A DNA stretch of 64,000 nucleotides from Carnimonas nigrificans ATCC BAA-78 (GCF_000526695.1 NZ_JAGO01000011.1:372001-436000), one strand, 5' to 3'. Shown: positions 1-9,328, counted from the first letter of the stretch. Notes: a model not told the origin generated them from the sequence alone. Numbers and translations: made by a program.

Positions 1-2
1 TG

Positions 3-842
3 CCTGCACTGCGCGACGCTTTTTTACACAGCACCACGCTGCGTCGGCGGCTCTTTCAGGTAGAATTTTTGACCACTCTGGCCGGTGAAGCGCTGGTGAC
101 TCTGATTTATCATCGCCCTCTGGATGACGCCTGGGAACAAGAGGCAAGAGCGCTTGAGAAGCGGCTGGGGATTGCCATTATCGGGCGTTCGCGCAAACAG
201 CGGATCGTGCTGACCCGCGACTATGTGACCGAGCACCTTGAGGTGGATGGCACTACCTTCGCTTACCAGCAGGTCGAAAACAGCTTTACCCAGCCCAATG
301 CCGCGATTGCGGCGACCATGCTCAGTTGGTCGCGGGAAGTGACGCAGCCCGACGCGGATGCCGATAAGGATGATCTGGTCGAGTTCTACTGCGGCAATGG
401 CCACTTTTCGGTAGCGCTGGCCGATAATTTCAGGCGAGTGCTGGGCACCGAAATTTCACGCACATCGGTGGCCTCAGCGCAGCACAACCTCGCGCTGAAT
501 GCTATCGACAACGCCGTGATTGCACGCATGTCCGCCGAAGAGTTCTCGCAGGCGCTGTCGGGTGAGCATCGTGGCCGGCGTGCCACGGCACTGGCGCTTG
601 ATGAGTACAATTTCACTACAGCGCTGGTTGATCCGCCGCGTGCAGGGCTTGATGACGATAGCTGTGCCCAGCTTTCGCGCTATGCACGCATCGTTTATAT
701 CTCCTGCAACCCAGCCACGCTTGAACGCGATATCGAGCGGCTGAGTGCTACACACGAGATCAAGCGGTTGGCGCTTTTTGATCAGTTTCCCTATACCCAT
801 CACTGTGAATGTGGCGTGCTACTGGTGCGACGCAGTGCTTAG
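3..842 (+). CDS. trmA: tRNA (uracil-5-)-methyltransferase, 5' end outside window
   Basis: Makes 5-methyluridine at position 54 of tRNA with S-adenosylmethionine. The reading frame is open from the first bases of the window, so the N-terminus (about 80-90 residues compared with the roughly 366-residue E. coli protein) lies upstream. Visible are the SAM-binding segment EFYCGNGHFSVAL, the DPPRAGLD loop, the nucleophile cysteine in YISCNPATLERD and the C-terminal general base in THHCECGVLLV. All catalytic parts are present. It ends 3 bp before the AGGAG that serves the next gene, so the two are probably cotranscribed. Confidence 0.95.
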   Translation, partial: PALRDAFLHSTTLRRRLFQVEFLTTLAGEALVTLIYHRPLDDAWEQEARALEKRLGIAIIGRSRKQRIVLTRDYVTEHLEVDGTTFAYQQVENSFTQPNAAIAATMLSWSREVTQPDADADKDDLVEFYCGNGHFSVALADNFRRVLGTEISRTSVASAQHNLALNAIDNAVIARMSAEEFSQALSGEHRGRRATALALDEYNFTTALVDPPRAGLDDDSCAQLSRYARIVYISCNPATLERDIERLSATHEIKRLALFDQFPYTHHCECGVLLVRRSA

Positions 843-854
843 GAGTTGCTTGAG

Positions 855-1763
855 TTGACCAGCCATACTCTTCCGGCAGAGGCTCTCCAGCCGCGCGTGG
901 CAGCACTTTACTGTTATCCGGTGAAGGGGCTGGGCGCGGTATCGCTGCTCCATTCAGTGGTGGGAATCGAAGGGCTTGAGTGGGATCGCCGCTGGATGGT
1001 GGTGGATAGTGCTGGACGCTTCGTGACTCAGCGACAGCTACCGGCAATGGCCGCCATTCAGGTGAGCCTTGAGCGCTACCAGCTCTGCCTGAAGGCGCCC
1101 GATGGTCGCCGCTGCTACGTGCCGTTAACGCCGCCACAGGGCGAGCGGGTAGAAACCCGGGTGCATGGCGCTCCGTGCCATGGGATTGATGAAGGCGATG
1201 AAGTCGCTGCCTGGCTGGAAAGCGTATGCCGCGAGCACTGGCGTCACGGCTTGCGGCTTCTGCGCTTCGCTCACGATTCAATCCATGATGAGACGTTGCT
1301 GCGTCATGTGGGCGAACAGCGCTTTGCTAACCTGGGCTATCCTGAACGAAAAGCGACCACAGGTTTCGCCGATGGCTATCCGCTGCTGGTGACATCCCGT
1401 GCCAGTTTGACGGCGGTCAATCAGGCGCTCGCTGCCAAAGGGGAGCAGGGCGTTGAGATGAGCCGCTTCCGCCCGAATGTGGTGCTGCAAGGCGTGCCAG
1501 CCTTTGCCGAGCACGATATCGACACACTGGGTTTCAATGAAGGGGCGCTGGCGCTATGGGCGTGCAAGCCGTGCGAACGTTGCCCCGTTACCCGTGTCGA
1601 TCAATCCAGCGGTGAGGTCGTGCACGCCAGCGAGCCGCTTGAGGTATTGAAGCAGATCGGGCGCTTTCCGGGCACTGCGATCTTTGGGGTGAATGCCATC
1701 GTGCTGGCAGGGCACGGGCAAAGACTGACCGTCGGCGCTTCAGCGGCTATTCGTTGGTGCTGA
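855..1763 (+). CDS. MOSC domain protein (YcbX-like, without ferredoxin domain)
   Basis: Two-part MOSC protein: an N-terminal beta-barrel (YPVKGLGAVSL, DRRWMVVD) and a C-terminal MOSC sulfur/molybdenum-cofactor carrier domain with SRFRPNVVL and CKPCERCPVTRVD. The cysteine of this last motif corresponds to the Mo ligand in mARC/YcbX proteins. E. coli YcbX (about 369 residues) carries a C-terminal 2Fe-2S ferredoxin domain; this protein stops at about 302 residues without one, so it would need a separate electron donor. A TTG at 855 is preferred because AGGAG lies 9 nt upstream (841-845); a TTG at 846 abuts that site. Role in N-hydroxylated base reduction is inferred from the family. Confidence 0.8.
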   Translation: MTSHTLPAEALQPRVAALYCYPVKGLGAVSLLHSVVGIEGLEWDRRWMVVDSAGRFVTQRQLPAMAAIQVSLERYQLCLKAPDGRRCYVPLTPPQGERVETRVHGAPCHGIDEGDEVAAWLESVCREHWRHGLRLLRFAHDSIHDETLLRHVGEQRFANLGYPERKATTGFADGYPLLVTSRASLTAVNQALAAKGEQGVEMSRFRPNVVLQGVPAFAEHDIDTLGFNEGALALWACKPCERCPVTRVDQSSGEVVHASEPLEVLKQIGRFPGTAIFGVNAIVLAGHGQRLTVGASAAIRWC

Positions 1764-1847
1764 TGCGTCTTAAACTGCCATGCTTGCAAGCGCTCGCCAT
1801 CAGGTGGGGCCTTGATCTTCGATTGACTGACAACAGTGGATTTTTTC

Positions 1848-2846
1848 ATGTACTCGCTGATTCGCCCCTGGCTTTTCAAGCTCGACGCTGAGAAAGCGCA
1901 CAATCTCACGCTGACATCGCTTGAGAAGGCGCATCGTCTGGGCTTGCTGCCCGATAGTCCGGTCACCTCCCCGGTAACGCTGATGGGGCTAGACTTCCCC
2001 AATCGGGTAGGGTTGGCCGCAGGGCTTGATAAAAATGCCGATTGTCTGGATGCGCTGGGGGCGCTGGGGTTCGGCTTTGTCGAAGTGGGAACGGTAACGC
2101 CGCTGGCGCAGGCGGGTAATCCGCAGCCGCGTCTGTTCAGGCTGCCTGAGCGTGAAGCGATCATCAATCGCATGGGGTTCAATAACAAGGGCGTTGATCA
2201 TCTGGTTGAGCAGGTAAAACGCGCTACTTTTGATGGCGTGATTGGCATCAATATCGGCAAGAACCTTACTACGCCGGTCGAAAAGGCCGTCGATGATTAT
2301 CTTGCCTGCCTGCGCAAGGTACATGGTGTGGCGCACTACGTGACGGTCAATCTCTCTTCGCCCAATACCCCGGGGCTACGTAATCTTCAGTTTGGTGAAA
2401 TGCTCGACAACCTGCTCTCTGCTTTGAAGGAAGAGAGCGCGCTGCTTGATCGCGAGCGTGATACGCCGCTGCCGCTGGTGGTCAAGATCGCTCCTGATCT
2501 CAGCGATGAGGAAATCGGTTTGATCGCGACCTCGCTGCACAACAACGGCATCGACGCTGTGATTGCTACCAACACCAGTCTGGATAGAAGCGCGATTCAA
2601 GGCGTGCCTCACTGCGACGAAGCCGGGGGAGTATCCGGCAAGCCCTGTGCCGCGCCTTCCAACCGGGTGATTGCACGCCTGCGCGCCGAGCTGCCCGAGA
2701 TGCCGATTATTGGCGTGGGTGGGATTCTTCATGCACAGGACGCAGTGGAGAAGCGCGCTCTGGGGGCTGATCTCGTGCAGCTTTATTCAGGTCTTGTATA
2801 TCGCGGCCCCGCGCTGATCAAGCAGTGCGCTAGGCTGCTCGCGTAG
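1848..2846 (+). CDS. pyrD: Dihydroorotate dehydrogenase, class 2 (quinone-linked)
   Basis: Fourth step of pyrimidine synthesis: oxidises dihydroorotate to orotate and passes electrons to membrane quinone. The N-terminal helical extension (MYSLIRPWLFKLDAEKAHN) is typical of the membrane-associated class 2 enzymes. Further motifs are NRVGLAAGLDKN, the catalytic-serine region VNLSSPNTPGLR, KIAPDLSD and the FMN-phosphate loop IIGVGGI. ATG 1848 matches the family start; an in-frame GTG at 1836 would add four residues. Length of about 332 residues is normal. The neighbourhood with a MOSC gene, rmf and rlmKL echoes E. coli and Pseudomonas gene order. Confidence 0.96.
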   Translation: MYSLIRPWLFKLDAEKAHNLTLTSLEKAHRLGLLPDSPVTSPVTLMGLDFPNRVGLAAGLDKNADCLDALGALGFGFVEVGTVTPLAQAGNPQPRLFRLPEREAIINRMGFNNKGVDHLVEQVKRATFDGVIGINIGKNLTTPVEKAVDDYLACLRKVHGVAHYVTVNLSSPNTPGLRNLQFGEMLDNLLSALKEESALLDRERDTPLPLVVKIAPDLSDEEIGLIATSLHNNGIDAVIATNTSLDRSAIQGVPHCDEAGGVSGKPCAAPSNRVIARLRAELPEMPIIGVGGILHAQDAVEKRALGADLVQLYSGLVYRGPALIKQCARLLA

Positions 2847-3324
2847 TCGCGCCGGTAGCCGCACGGCAAAGAGGGCAGGTTGTCGTCCTTGAGGAAGTGC
2901 CTAAACGTAACAAATACTAAACGTGTTTGTTGCCGGAGCTACGCTCGATGGCCCTGGCGCACTTTCTTGCCAGTGATTCGTACATGGAATCAAAACAGCG
3001 AGCAACTGCTGGCTTTTCATAAAGGGCGCCACACCTTGGATAGAAGGGCGGTAGCCAGCTTCAAGATCGCACGGGCAGTGAGAACATCTTTTCTTGCTGG
3101 GAAGTGAGAGAAAAAACGGCATCAGCCAGGAAAATCATTCCGGTGAGTTTCCAGCAGATAGAGGAAGACTCGCAGTCCAGACCATGAAGAAGCGAGCTGA
3201 TGGTTAGGGGAGTGAAGCGTTCCTCGAATGGTTCGCTGCCTGACCGTTCAGCTAGAAACCGAGCGTGTCAGGTCGATATTTTCCCATGCGGCGACATTCT
3301 TCATGATGGTAGCTTTCCACAAAT
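2847..3324. other. Intergenic stretch without recognisable gene
   Basis: About 480 bp between the pyrD stop and the rmf terminator. Open frames here are short, have no convincing start or family resemblance, and stop often. I see no tRNA, repeat or insertion-sequence end. It may hold a decayed gene, but nothing recognisable remains. Confidence 0.5.
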
Positions 3325-3358
3325 GAAAACACCCTATGGAAAGATGCTCCACAGGGTG
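3325..3358 (-). terminator. Rho-independent terminator of rmf
   Basis: Read on the minus strand: CACCCTGTGGA, 7-nt loop GCATCTT, TCCATAGGGTG, then TTTTC. This is an 11-bp stem with one mismatch followed by a T run, placed about 70 nt after the rmf stop. Confidence 0.75.
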
Positions 3359-3429
3359 CGGTGACGGAAGTGACTATCTCGTCAAAAGCCTTACTGAAGG
3401 CAGCAGGGCCTGGTGATCAAGGGACGTGC

Positions 3430-3654
3430 CTAGGCGCTAGCCATCGTGGTGTGCACGGTGGGATTCTTGTGAATTCCCGAAACGCCAGTCATGCCCTCCC
3501 ATTGGTCACTTCGACCTTCGCGCCAACCGTTAAGCCAGGCGGCGCGCAGGTTAATAAGCTGAGTGGTGCAGAGATCGCGGGAGCGGCCGCTGATGCCGGC
3601 CTTGTAGCCGCGAGAAAAGGCTTGCTGGGATGGATCGCGCTTATGTTTTTTCAT
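3430..3654 (-). CDS. rmf: Ribosome modulation factor
   Basis: Small basic protein that dimerises 70S ribosomes into inactive 100S particles in stationary phase. The start (MKKHKRDPSQQAFSRGYKAG) and the core motifs GISGRS and LRAAWLNGWREGR match the family. The ATG at 3654 is chosen because homology begins there and TGAGGTG lies about 6 nt upstream; a longer frame to 3666 only adds four residues. At 74 residues it is about 19 longer than E. coli RMF (55): a C-terminal tail beginning EGMTGVSGIHKNP follows the conserved part. It lies between pyrD and rlmKL as in related bacteria, transcribed away from rlmKL. Confidence 0.93.
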   Translation of the reverse strand: MKKHKRDPSQQAFSRGYKAGISGRSRDLCTTQLINLRAAWLNGWREGRSDQWEGMTGVSGIHKNPTVHTTMASA

Positions 3655-4118
3655 GGAACACCTCACATTGCTTGTGCGTAGAGAGAAAGCGGCAAAAGTG
3701 CCTGTTCTTCCTCGAAGTAGCGATGTTTAGGGGAGTACTCCCCGTGGTTCTGCGAAAATACCTTGCTGCGATTGACGTTACTGATAAACGTCAGTGGATG
3801 TTGCAAGGGGCTGGTGCGGTCACAGTGCACTGTAGGTAGAGGCACGCCGCCAACAGTATGCGATAATACTTCCCCTTACTGGCGCAAAGGCGCCGAGCTG
3901 AAGCTTGTGGCTTCATGCGTTGGTGCAGCGCTCGCTCCTTGCGGAGTTTTCTGCAACAACTGAATTACCTGTTGTATGACATTTTGATTGCCCTGTCGAT
4001 GCTTTTCCGATACTTCTTTGGGCGAATTTTCTTTTATTGTGAACGGTGGCAGAGATCGCACGGCCTAATGTGTTAAGAATAGCGCAATGCCGAACGGCTT
4101 CTGACCCTTGCAGGTGTT
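3655..4118. promoter_or_regulatory. Divergent rmf/rlmKL intergenic region with palindromes
   Basis: About 460 bp with no gene. It contains a perfect 14-bp palindrome GGGGAGTACTCCCC at 3730-3743 and a 7-bp inverted repeat TGACGTT/AACGTCA with a 7-nt spacer at 3773-3793. Both lie 75-140 bp upstream of rmf, where a growth-phase regulator could bind. No regulator is identified; function is inference. Confidence 0.4.
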
Positions 4119-6302
4119 ATGACTTCCTCCAATTCCCTCGCGTTTTTTGCGACCTGCCCTCGCGGCATAGAGCAACTGTTGGCCTCCGAACTTACCGCGC
4201 TTGGCGCCACTGTCGATGGCACCACCATAGCGGGGGTAAGCGGGTACGCATCGCTTGAGGTGCTGTACGCGAGCTGCCTGCATTCACGACTGGCGAACCG
4301 CATCATCATGACGCTGGGCGAGGCTGAACAGATCAGTGATGCCGATGCGCTCTACAAGGCCGCCATTGCCATTGATTGGCCGCAGCACCTCAACGGTGGC
4401 ACGACGCTGCGCGTTGATTTTCACGGCCAGTCCGATGCCATTCGGCATACACGCTTTGGTGCCCAGGTTATCAAGGACGGCATCGTTGATAGCCTACAGC
4501 GTGCCTCCAAAGAGCGCCCACGCGTCGAGTTGCAAGCGCCGGACGTGCGTATCTATGCCCACCTGCACCGTGAGCGCTTGATGATCGGCCTCGATCTTTC
4601 CGGGGATAGCCTGCATATGCGCGGTTATCGTCTGGAAGGGGGCAAGGCACCATTGAAAGAGAACCTTGCGGCTGCGCTGCTGATTCGTGCTGGCTGGCCT
4701 GAACGTGCAGCGCAGGGCGAAGTGCTGGTCGATCCGATGTGCGGGTCCGGCACGCTGCTGATCGAGGCGGCGCTGATGGCCGCGGATATTGCGCCTAACC
4801 TATGGCGGCGGCGCTTTGGTTTTCATGGCTGGAAGCAGCATCAGGAAACCCTGTGGCAGCAGGTGCTGGGCCAAGCGCGTGAGCGGGCTACGCGAGGCAA
4901 AAGCGCACTGACGGCCTCCTTCGTCGGTCAGGATGCCGATGCGTTGGCACTGGAAGCCGCGGGGGCCAATGCTCGCCGTGCCGGTGTCGATCAGTGGCTG
5001 ACGCTGTCCCGTGGCGAGCTGGCGAGATTGAAGGCTCCGGCTCATGAGCAGCGCGGTCTGGTAATCACCAATCCGCCCTACGGTGAGCGTATCGGCGATG
5101 TACCTGCGCTGATTCCGCTATATCAGTCGCTGGGCGAGCGGATGCGCAGTGAATTTTCTGGCTGGCGGCTGGCGCTGTTTACCGGTAATCCCGAACTTGG
5201 GCATCGTACCGGGCTGAAGGCGCACAAGCAGTATGCCCTGCGCAATGGCGCCATCGACTGCAAGCTGTTGCTGATTGACGTTTATGGTCGCGATGAACGT
5301 GTCGCCCGTGGCGGCAGTGATGTAGAAACAACTGGTGCGGATGCTGGTATCAGCCATAGTGAAGGCGCGCAGATGTTTGCCAATCGCCTGCGCAAGAACA
5401 AGAAGCGTCTCGCCAAGTGGTTGAAGCGTAGTGAAACCCATTGCTACCGCCTTTATGACGCCGATATGCCGGAATATGCGTTGGCAGTAGATATTTACGG
5501 CAGTTGGGTACACGTTCAGGAATATGCGCCGCCGCGCTCGATAGATGCACGCAGCGCTGAGCGGCGCTTGCATGAAGCGCTTGGGGTGCTGCCCGAGGTG
5601 CTGGAGGTCGCTTCCGACCGAATCTTCTTGAAAACCCGTCAGCGCCAGAGCGGCAAGGCGCAATATCAGCGCCACTCCTCTTCACAACAGCGCTTTCAGG
5701 TAGAAGAAGAGGGGGCGAAGCTGTGGGTGAACCTGCGTGACTATCTTGATACCGGCCTGTTTCTCGACCATCGTCCGGTGCGTCGCAAGCTAAGGCAAAT
5801 GGCGCAGGGCAAGCGCTTCCTCAACCTGTTCTGCTATACCGGTACTGCCACTGTGCAGGCGGCTTTGGGTGGGGCGCGTGAAAGCATCAGCGTGGACATG
5901 TCGAATACCTACCTGGAGTGGGCAGCCGATAACTTTGCGCTGAACCGTTTGCATCAGGGCAAACACACGGTGGTACGTGAGGATTGCTTTGAGTGGTTGA
6001 AGCGCGAACGCAGCTACTTCGATCTGATCTTCCTCGATCCCCCCACGTTCTCCAATTCGAGCAAGATGTCATCGACGCTTGATATCCAGCGCGATCATGT
6101 ACGTCTGGTGGAGCTGTGCATGGCACGCCTTGCGCCTGCGGGCACCCTGGTATTTTCCAATAATCAGCGCAAGTTCAAGCTCGATCCTCAACTTGCCGAG
6201 CGCTTTGCTGTGGAAGATATCAGCCGCGATACCATCGACCCCGATTTCGAGCGTCGTCCCGGTATTCACCATGTGTTTTTAATCAACAAAAAGCAGGACT
6301 AG
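4119..6302 (+). CDS. rlmKL: Bifunctional 23S rRNA m2G2445/m7G2069 methyltransferase
   Basis: Fusion of two SAM-dependent rRNA methylases acting on 23S helix 74 during 50S assembly. The order is an N-terminal THUMP RNA-binding domain, the RlmL methylase with DPMCGSGTLLIEAA and NPPYGERIG (about residue 318), and the C-terminal RlmK methylase with NLFCYTGTATVQAA and DPPTFSNSSKM (about residue 640). Its 727 residues are slightly more than E. coli RlmKL (702). ATG 4119 follows CAGGTG. No truncation or frameshift is visible. Confidence 0.95.
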   Translation: MTSSNSLAFFATCPRGIEQLLASELTALGATVDGTTIAGVSGYASLEVLYASCLHSRLANRIIMTLGEAEQISDADALYKAAIAIDWPQHLNGGTTLRVDFHGQSDAIRHTRFGAQVIKDGIVDSLQRASKERPRVELQAPDVRIYAHLHRERLMIGLDLSGDSLHMRGYRLEGGKAPLKENLAAALLIRAGWPERAAQGEVLVDPMCGSGTLLIEAALMAADIAPNLWRRRFGFHGWKQHQETLWQQVLGQARERATRGKSALTASFVGQDADALALEAAGANARRAGVDQWLTLSRGELARLKAPAHEQRGLVITNPPYGERIGDVPALIPLYQSLGERMRSEFSGWRLALFTGNPELGHRTGLKAHKQYALRNGAIDCKLLLIDVYGRDERVARGGSDVETTGADAGISHSEGAQMFANRLRKNKKRLAKWLKRSETHCYRLYDADMPEYALAVDIYGSWVHVQEYAPPRSIDARSAERRLHEALGVLPEVLEVASDRIFLKTRQRQSGKAQYQRHSSSQQRFQVEEEGAKLWVNLRDYLDTGLFLDHRPVRRKLRQMAQGKRFLNLFCYTGTATVQAALGGARESISVDMSNTYLEWAADNFALNRLHQGKHTVVREDCFEWLKRERSYFDLIFLDPPTFSNSSKMSSTLDIQRDHVRLVELCMARLAPAGTLVFSNNQRKFKLDPQLAERFAVEDISRDTIDPDFERRPGIHHVFLINKKQD

Positions 6303-6314
6303 CGATGCCGCGAT

Positions 6315-6339
6315 TACCGCCCTGTAGTGTGGGGCGGTA
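6315..6339 (+). terminator. Hairpin after rlmKL (possible terminator)
   Basis: TACCGCCC, 9-nt loop, GGGCGGTA: a perfect 8-bp GC-rich stem 12 nt after the rlmKL stop. It lacks a T tract, so it may act only as a 3'-end stabiliser or Rho-assisted site. Confidence 0.35.
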
Positions 6340-6505
6340 GTGCGGTTGAGAGGCCGTCAGGGGGCGTAATTAAAGGCTGCGTGCCTTGACGTTGCGGCGT
6401 CAGGAGGGGATTAGCGCTGCCAGGGCGAACTCAGACGCTGATGTTCTGACGAGCGCGCAGCCTGAAACATAGATTGCTCGTACATGAATGAGCCGTGAGC
6501 GCCGG

Positions 6506-6808
6506 TTAAGCGCCTTCCAGATCCTCTATCAGCTTCAGCGCCTGCTGTCCTTCGCTGCTCTCCTCAGAGGTTTCCAGCACCTTATGAAACCCCCGTGAAC
6601 GCTGAATATGGTCGAGATCATTGATCCAGGTCAGCGCCTGTTCGCGGTTTTCTGCCACATCATGGCGTAGCCCGCCGAAGCGCGTGCCTTTCTGGCCCCA
6701 GGCACGGCTTAGCACCCAGTCACCCAGCATATCCTGATGCAGATGAACCAGCAGATAGTCGTGCTCGTGCTCCCAGCGAATAATCACCTTGCTACTCCCG
6801 CGAACCAT
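6506..6808 (-). CDS. Stand-alone WGR domain protein
   Basis: 100 residues, almost all one WGR domain: a strand pattern ending in GDWVLSRAWGQKGTRFGG and a later HIQRSRGFHKV, matching the family core W-G-x-x-G and the terminal K/R-rich G-Y/F block. WGR domains bind nucleic acids in PARPs and some helicases; here the domain is alone, so its job is unknown. A TATAAT (minus strand, 6820-6825) lies only 11 nt before the ATG, which would make the transcript nearly leaderless, and no strong ribosome-binding site is visible. It is separated from htpX by a terminator. Confidence 0.75.
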   Translation of the reverse strand: MVRGSSKVIIRWEHEHDYLLVHLHQDMLGDWVLSRAWGQKGTRFGGLRHDVAENREQALTWINDLDHIQRSRGFHKVLETSEESSEGQQALKLIEDLEGA

Positions 6809-6924
6809 ATTGAGCGACGATTATAACGACGATCACGGGCAGCGGCGAATACTGTGTAGGACGGGAGCGCCTGCTCTTCCAGTGCCGAGAGCGTTGCGGA
6901 TAAAGAAGGTGGTCAATGTGGCAT

Positions 6925-6951
6925 GAAAAAGCCCGCGTTAGCGGGCTTTTG
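6925..6951 (-). terminator. Bidirectional terminator after htpX
   Basis: AAAAAGCCCGC-GTTA-GCGGGCTTTT: a perfect stem with a four-base loop, flanked by A and T runs on either side. It can end htpX transcription 20 nt after its stop and insulate the WGR gene. Confidence 0.9.
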
Positions 6952-6970
6952 ATTGGATGATGAAGGGCGG

Positions 6971-7882
6971 CTACTGCCGGTATGCGGCCTCCTTCAAGGC
7001 GCGAATACGATCATCCAGCGGGGGGTGGCTGGCGAGCAACTGCTGCATGAGTTGCTGGGTGCGCCCCTGGGTAATGGCCATGGCGGTCATTGACTCTGGC
7101 ATCTGGTCGGGCAGTTCGCTTTCACGCTTTAGCGCCATAAGTGCATTGATCATGGCGCCACTGCCCGCCAGACGTGCTCCGGCAGCATCGGCGCGGTATT
7201 CACGCCAGCGCGAGAACCACGCGACGATAGCGCTGGCAGCGATACCGAAGACCAGTTCGAGCACCGTCACGACAATGAAGTAGCCCATAAAACCGAGACC
7301 GCCGCTCTGGTTGTCGTTGCCGCGTGCCAAAAAGCTGCTGAGCAGTTGGGCAACAACACGGGCAAAAAACATCACGAAGGTATTCACCACGCCCTGAATC
7401 AGCGCCAGCGTAACCATATCGCCGTTGGCGATGTGACCAATTTCATGTCCCAGTACCGCGCGAACTTCTTCCGGTCGCATCGACTGCATCAGCCCCGCAG
7501 AGACTGCGACCAGAGAATCATTCTTGTTCCAGCCTGTGGCGAAGGCGTTGGCCTGCGAGGCAGGAAAGATACCCACTTCCGGCATTTTGATGCCAGCATC
7601 GCGGGCCAGCTCACCCACGGTCTCAAGCAGCCACTGCTGCTGCGCATTTTGCGGCTGATCAATGATCTGGACACCTGCTCCCATCTTGGCCATGGTTTTC
7701 GACATTAGCAGGGAGATTATCGAGCCTACCATGCCGAACACGAAGCACATCACCAGAAGACTCTGGAGGTTCATGCCGGTTGCGCGATACAGGTAAGGCT
7801 CGATGCCCAGTAGTCTCAGGGTAATGCTGGCCACCAGTACCACAGCCAGGTTGGTAGCGAGGAACAGAACAATCCTCATCAT
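6971..7882 (-). CDS. htpX: Membrane zinc metalloprotease HtpX
   Basis: Inner-membrane M48 protease that clears misfolded membrane proteins. The start [19 protein letters not shown] forms the first membrane helix, with a second around residues 35-58. The active-site [12 protein letters not shown] (HExxH) follows, then two further hydrophobic segments and the [11 protein letters not shown] zinc-ligand region. ATG 7882 is chosen because GGAG lies 9 nt upstream and E. coli HtpX also begins MMRI; the open frame extends 27 codons further without support. 303 residues, normal size. It lies next to alaA and close to msrB, an arrangement also known in Pseudomonas. Confidence 0.95.
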   Translation of the reverse strand: MMRIVLFLATNLAVVLVASITLRLLGIEPYLYRATGMNLQSLLVMCFVFGMVGSIISLLMSKTMAKMGAGVQIIDQPQNAQQQWLLETVGELARDAGIKMPEVGIFPASQANAFATGWNKNDSLVAVSAGLMQSMRPEEVRAVLGHEIGHIANGDMVTLALIQGVVNTFVMFFARVVAQLLSSFLARGNDNQSGGLGFMGYFIVVTVLELVFGIAASAIVAWFSRWREYRADAAGARLAGSGAMINALMALKRESELPDQMPESMTAMAITQGRTQQLMQQLLASHPPLDDRIRALKEAAYRQ

Positions 7883-8116
7883 GTGCGATTTCTCCAAGTA
7901 AAAGAGTACAGCGTTATTATGCGTTGAGCGGCCATCGTGCAGGGACGAGAAACCGTGGCCCAACTGTTATGGAAGGCGGTGAGCAGCGTTTGGTGCCAGC
8001 GGCTGACCCAGTGCCTTTGTCAAAGTGATTAGATGGGGAAAAAATGGAAATGTTCAAGTTCCGGCGCTCGTCTGCAAAGGAGTTTGGCAGAAGCGTGAGC
8101 ACCGGAGAGGGGCTGG

Positions 8117-9328
8117 CTAGCGGCGTCGTGCGAGGAAGCGGCCAAGACGGTCAATGGCCTCACTGAGCACATCTGCCTGTGGCAGGGTGACAATGCGCAG
8201 ATGGTCAGGGCGCGGCCAGTTGAAGGCGGTGCCTTGTACCAGCAGGATTTTCTCCTCCAGCAGCAGATCGACCATTAGCTGCTCATCGTTTTTAACGTCA
8301 TAAACTTCCGGGTCGAGGCGCGGGAACATATAAAGGGCTCCCTTTGGCTTCACGCAGCTGACCCCGGGAATTTCATTGAGCTTTTGCCATGCCACATCAC
8401 GCTGGGCGCACAGTCGCCCCGTGGGCATCACTAGGTCGTTGATCGACTGATAGCCCCCCAGGGCGGTCTGGATCGCGTGCTGGGAGGGGACGTTGGCACA
8501 CATGCGCATGGAGGCCAGCATGTTGAGGCCCTGCACGAAGTCACCGGCATTGCTCTGATCGCCGGAGATAATCAGCCATGAAGCCCTGAAGCCTGCGCAG
8601 CGGTAATTCTTCGACAGACCGTTCATGGTCAGCGTCAGCACGTCGGTCGAGAGCGCTGCGGTGCTGGTGTGGGTAGCGTCGTCGTAGAGGATCTTGTCGT
8701 AAATTTCATCGGAGAACACCACCAGATCGTGCTCACGGGCAATTGCCAGCAGCTCTTTGATCTTCTCCGGTGAATAGACGGCGCCGGTGGGGTTGTTGGG
8801 GTTAATGATCACCAGCGCCCGCGTTTTCGGCGTGATCTTGGCGCGAATATCCTCGGCGTCGGGCTGCCAGTCATTCTCTTCATCGCACAGATAGTGCACC
8901 GCAGTGCCGCCCGCCAGATTGGTAGCAGCGGTCCACAGCGGATAATCGGGCGCGGGAATCAACACCTCATCGCCGTTGTTCAACAACGCCAGTAGCGACA
9001 TCTGAATTAGTTCGGAGACGCCGTTACCGATGATGATGTCTTCGATATCAACGCCTTCAATGCCCAGACGCTGGGTTTCGTGCTGCACCGCCTTGCGCGC
9101 TGAGTAGATCCCTTTCGAATCGCTGTAACCCTGCGCCGTAGGCAGGTTACGCATCATGTCCTGAAGAATTTCCTCGGGCGCTTCAAAACCGAACGGGGCG
9201 GGGTTGCCGATATTCAGTTTCAGAATGCGCTGGCCTTCGCTTTCGAGGCGCTTGGCGTGGTCAAGCACGGCACCGCGTAGATCGTAGGAAACGTGCTCAA
9301 GCTTTTTGGACTTACGAATGGGAGTCAT
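8117..9328 (-). CDS. alaA: Glutamate-pyruvate (alanine) aminotransferase
   Basis: PLP-dependent class I aminotransferase making alanine from pyruvate and glutamate. The N-terminal signature KLNIGNPAPFGFEAPEE, the cofactor-binding NPNNPTGAVYS, SDEIYDK, and the Schiff-base lysine in NGLSKNYRCAGFRASW mark the AlaA (YfbQ) branch. 403 residues against 405 in E. coli. The gene is on the same strand as htpX, 234 bp upstream of it, and is divergent from anmK. Confidence 0.93.
   Translation of the reverse strand: MTPIRKSKKLEHVSYDLRGAVLDHAKRLESEGQRILKLNIGNPAPFGFEAPEEILQDMMRNLPTAQGYSDSKGIYSARKAVQHETQRLGIEGVDIEDIIIGNGVSELIQMSLLALLNNGDEVLIPAPDYPLWTAATNLAGGTAVHYLCDEENDWQPDAEDIRAKITPKTRALVIINPNNPTGAVYSPEKIKELLAIAREHDLVVFSDEIYDKILYDDATHTSTAALSTDVLTLTMNGLSKNYRCAGFRASWLIISGDQSNAGDFVQGLNMLASMRMCANVPSQHAIQTALGGYQSINDLVMPTGRLCAQRDVAWQKLNEIPGVSCVKPKGALYMFPRLDPEVYDVKNDEQLMVDLLLEEKILLVQGTAFNWPRPDHLRIVTLPQADVLSEAIDRLGRFLARRR

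Noticed and set aside
3361-3681. 106-codon plus-strand frame opposite rmf
   Set aside because: RMF on the minus strand is conserved with a good ribosome-binding site and terminator; this frame resembles nothing.
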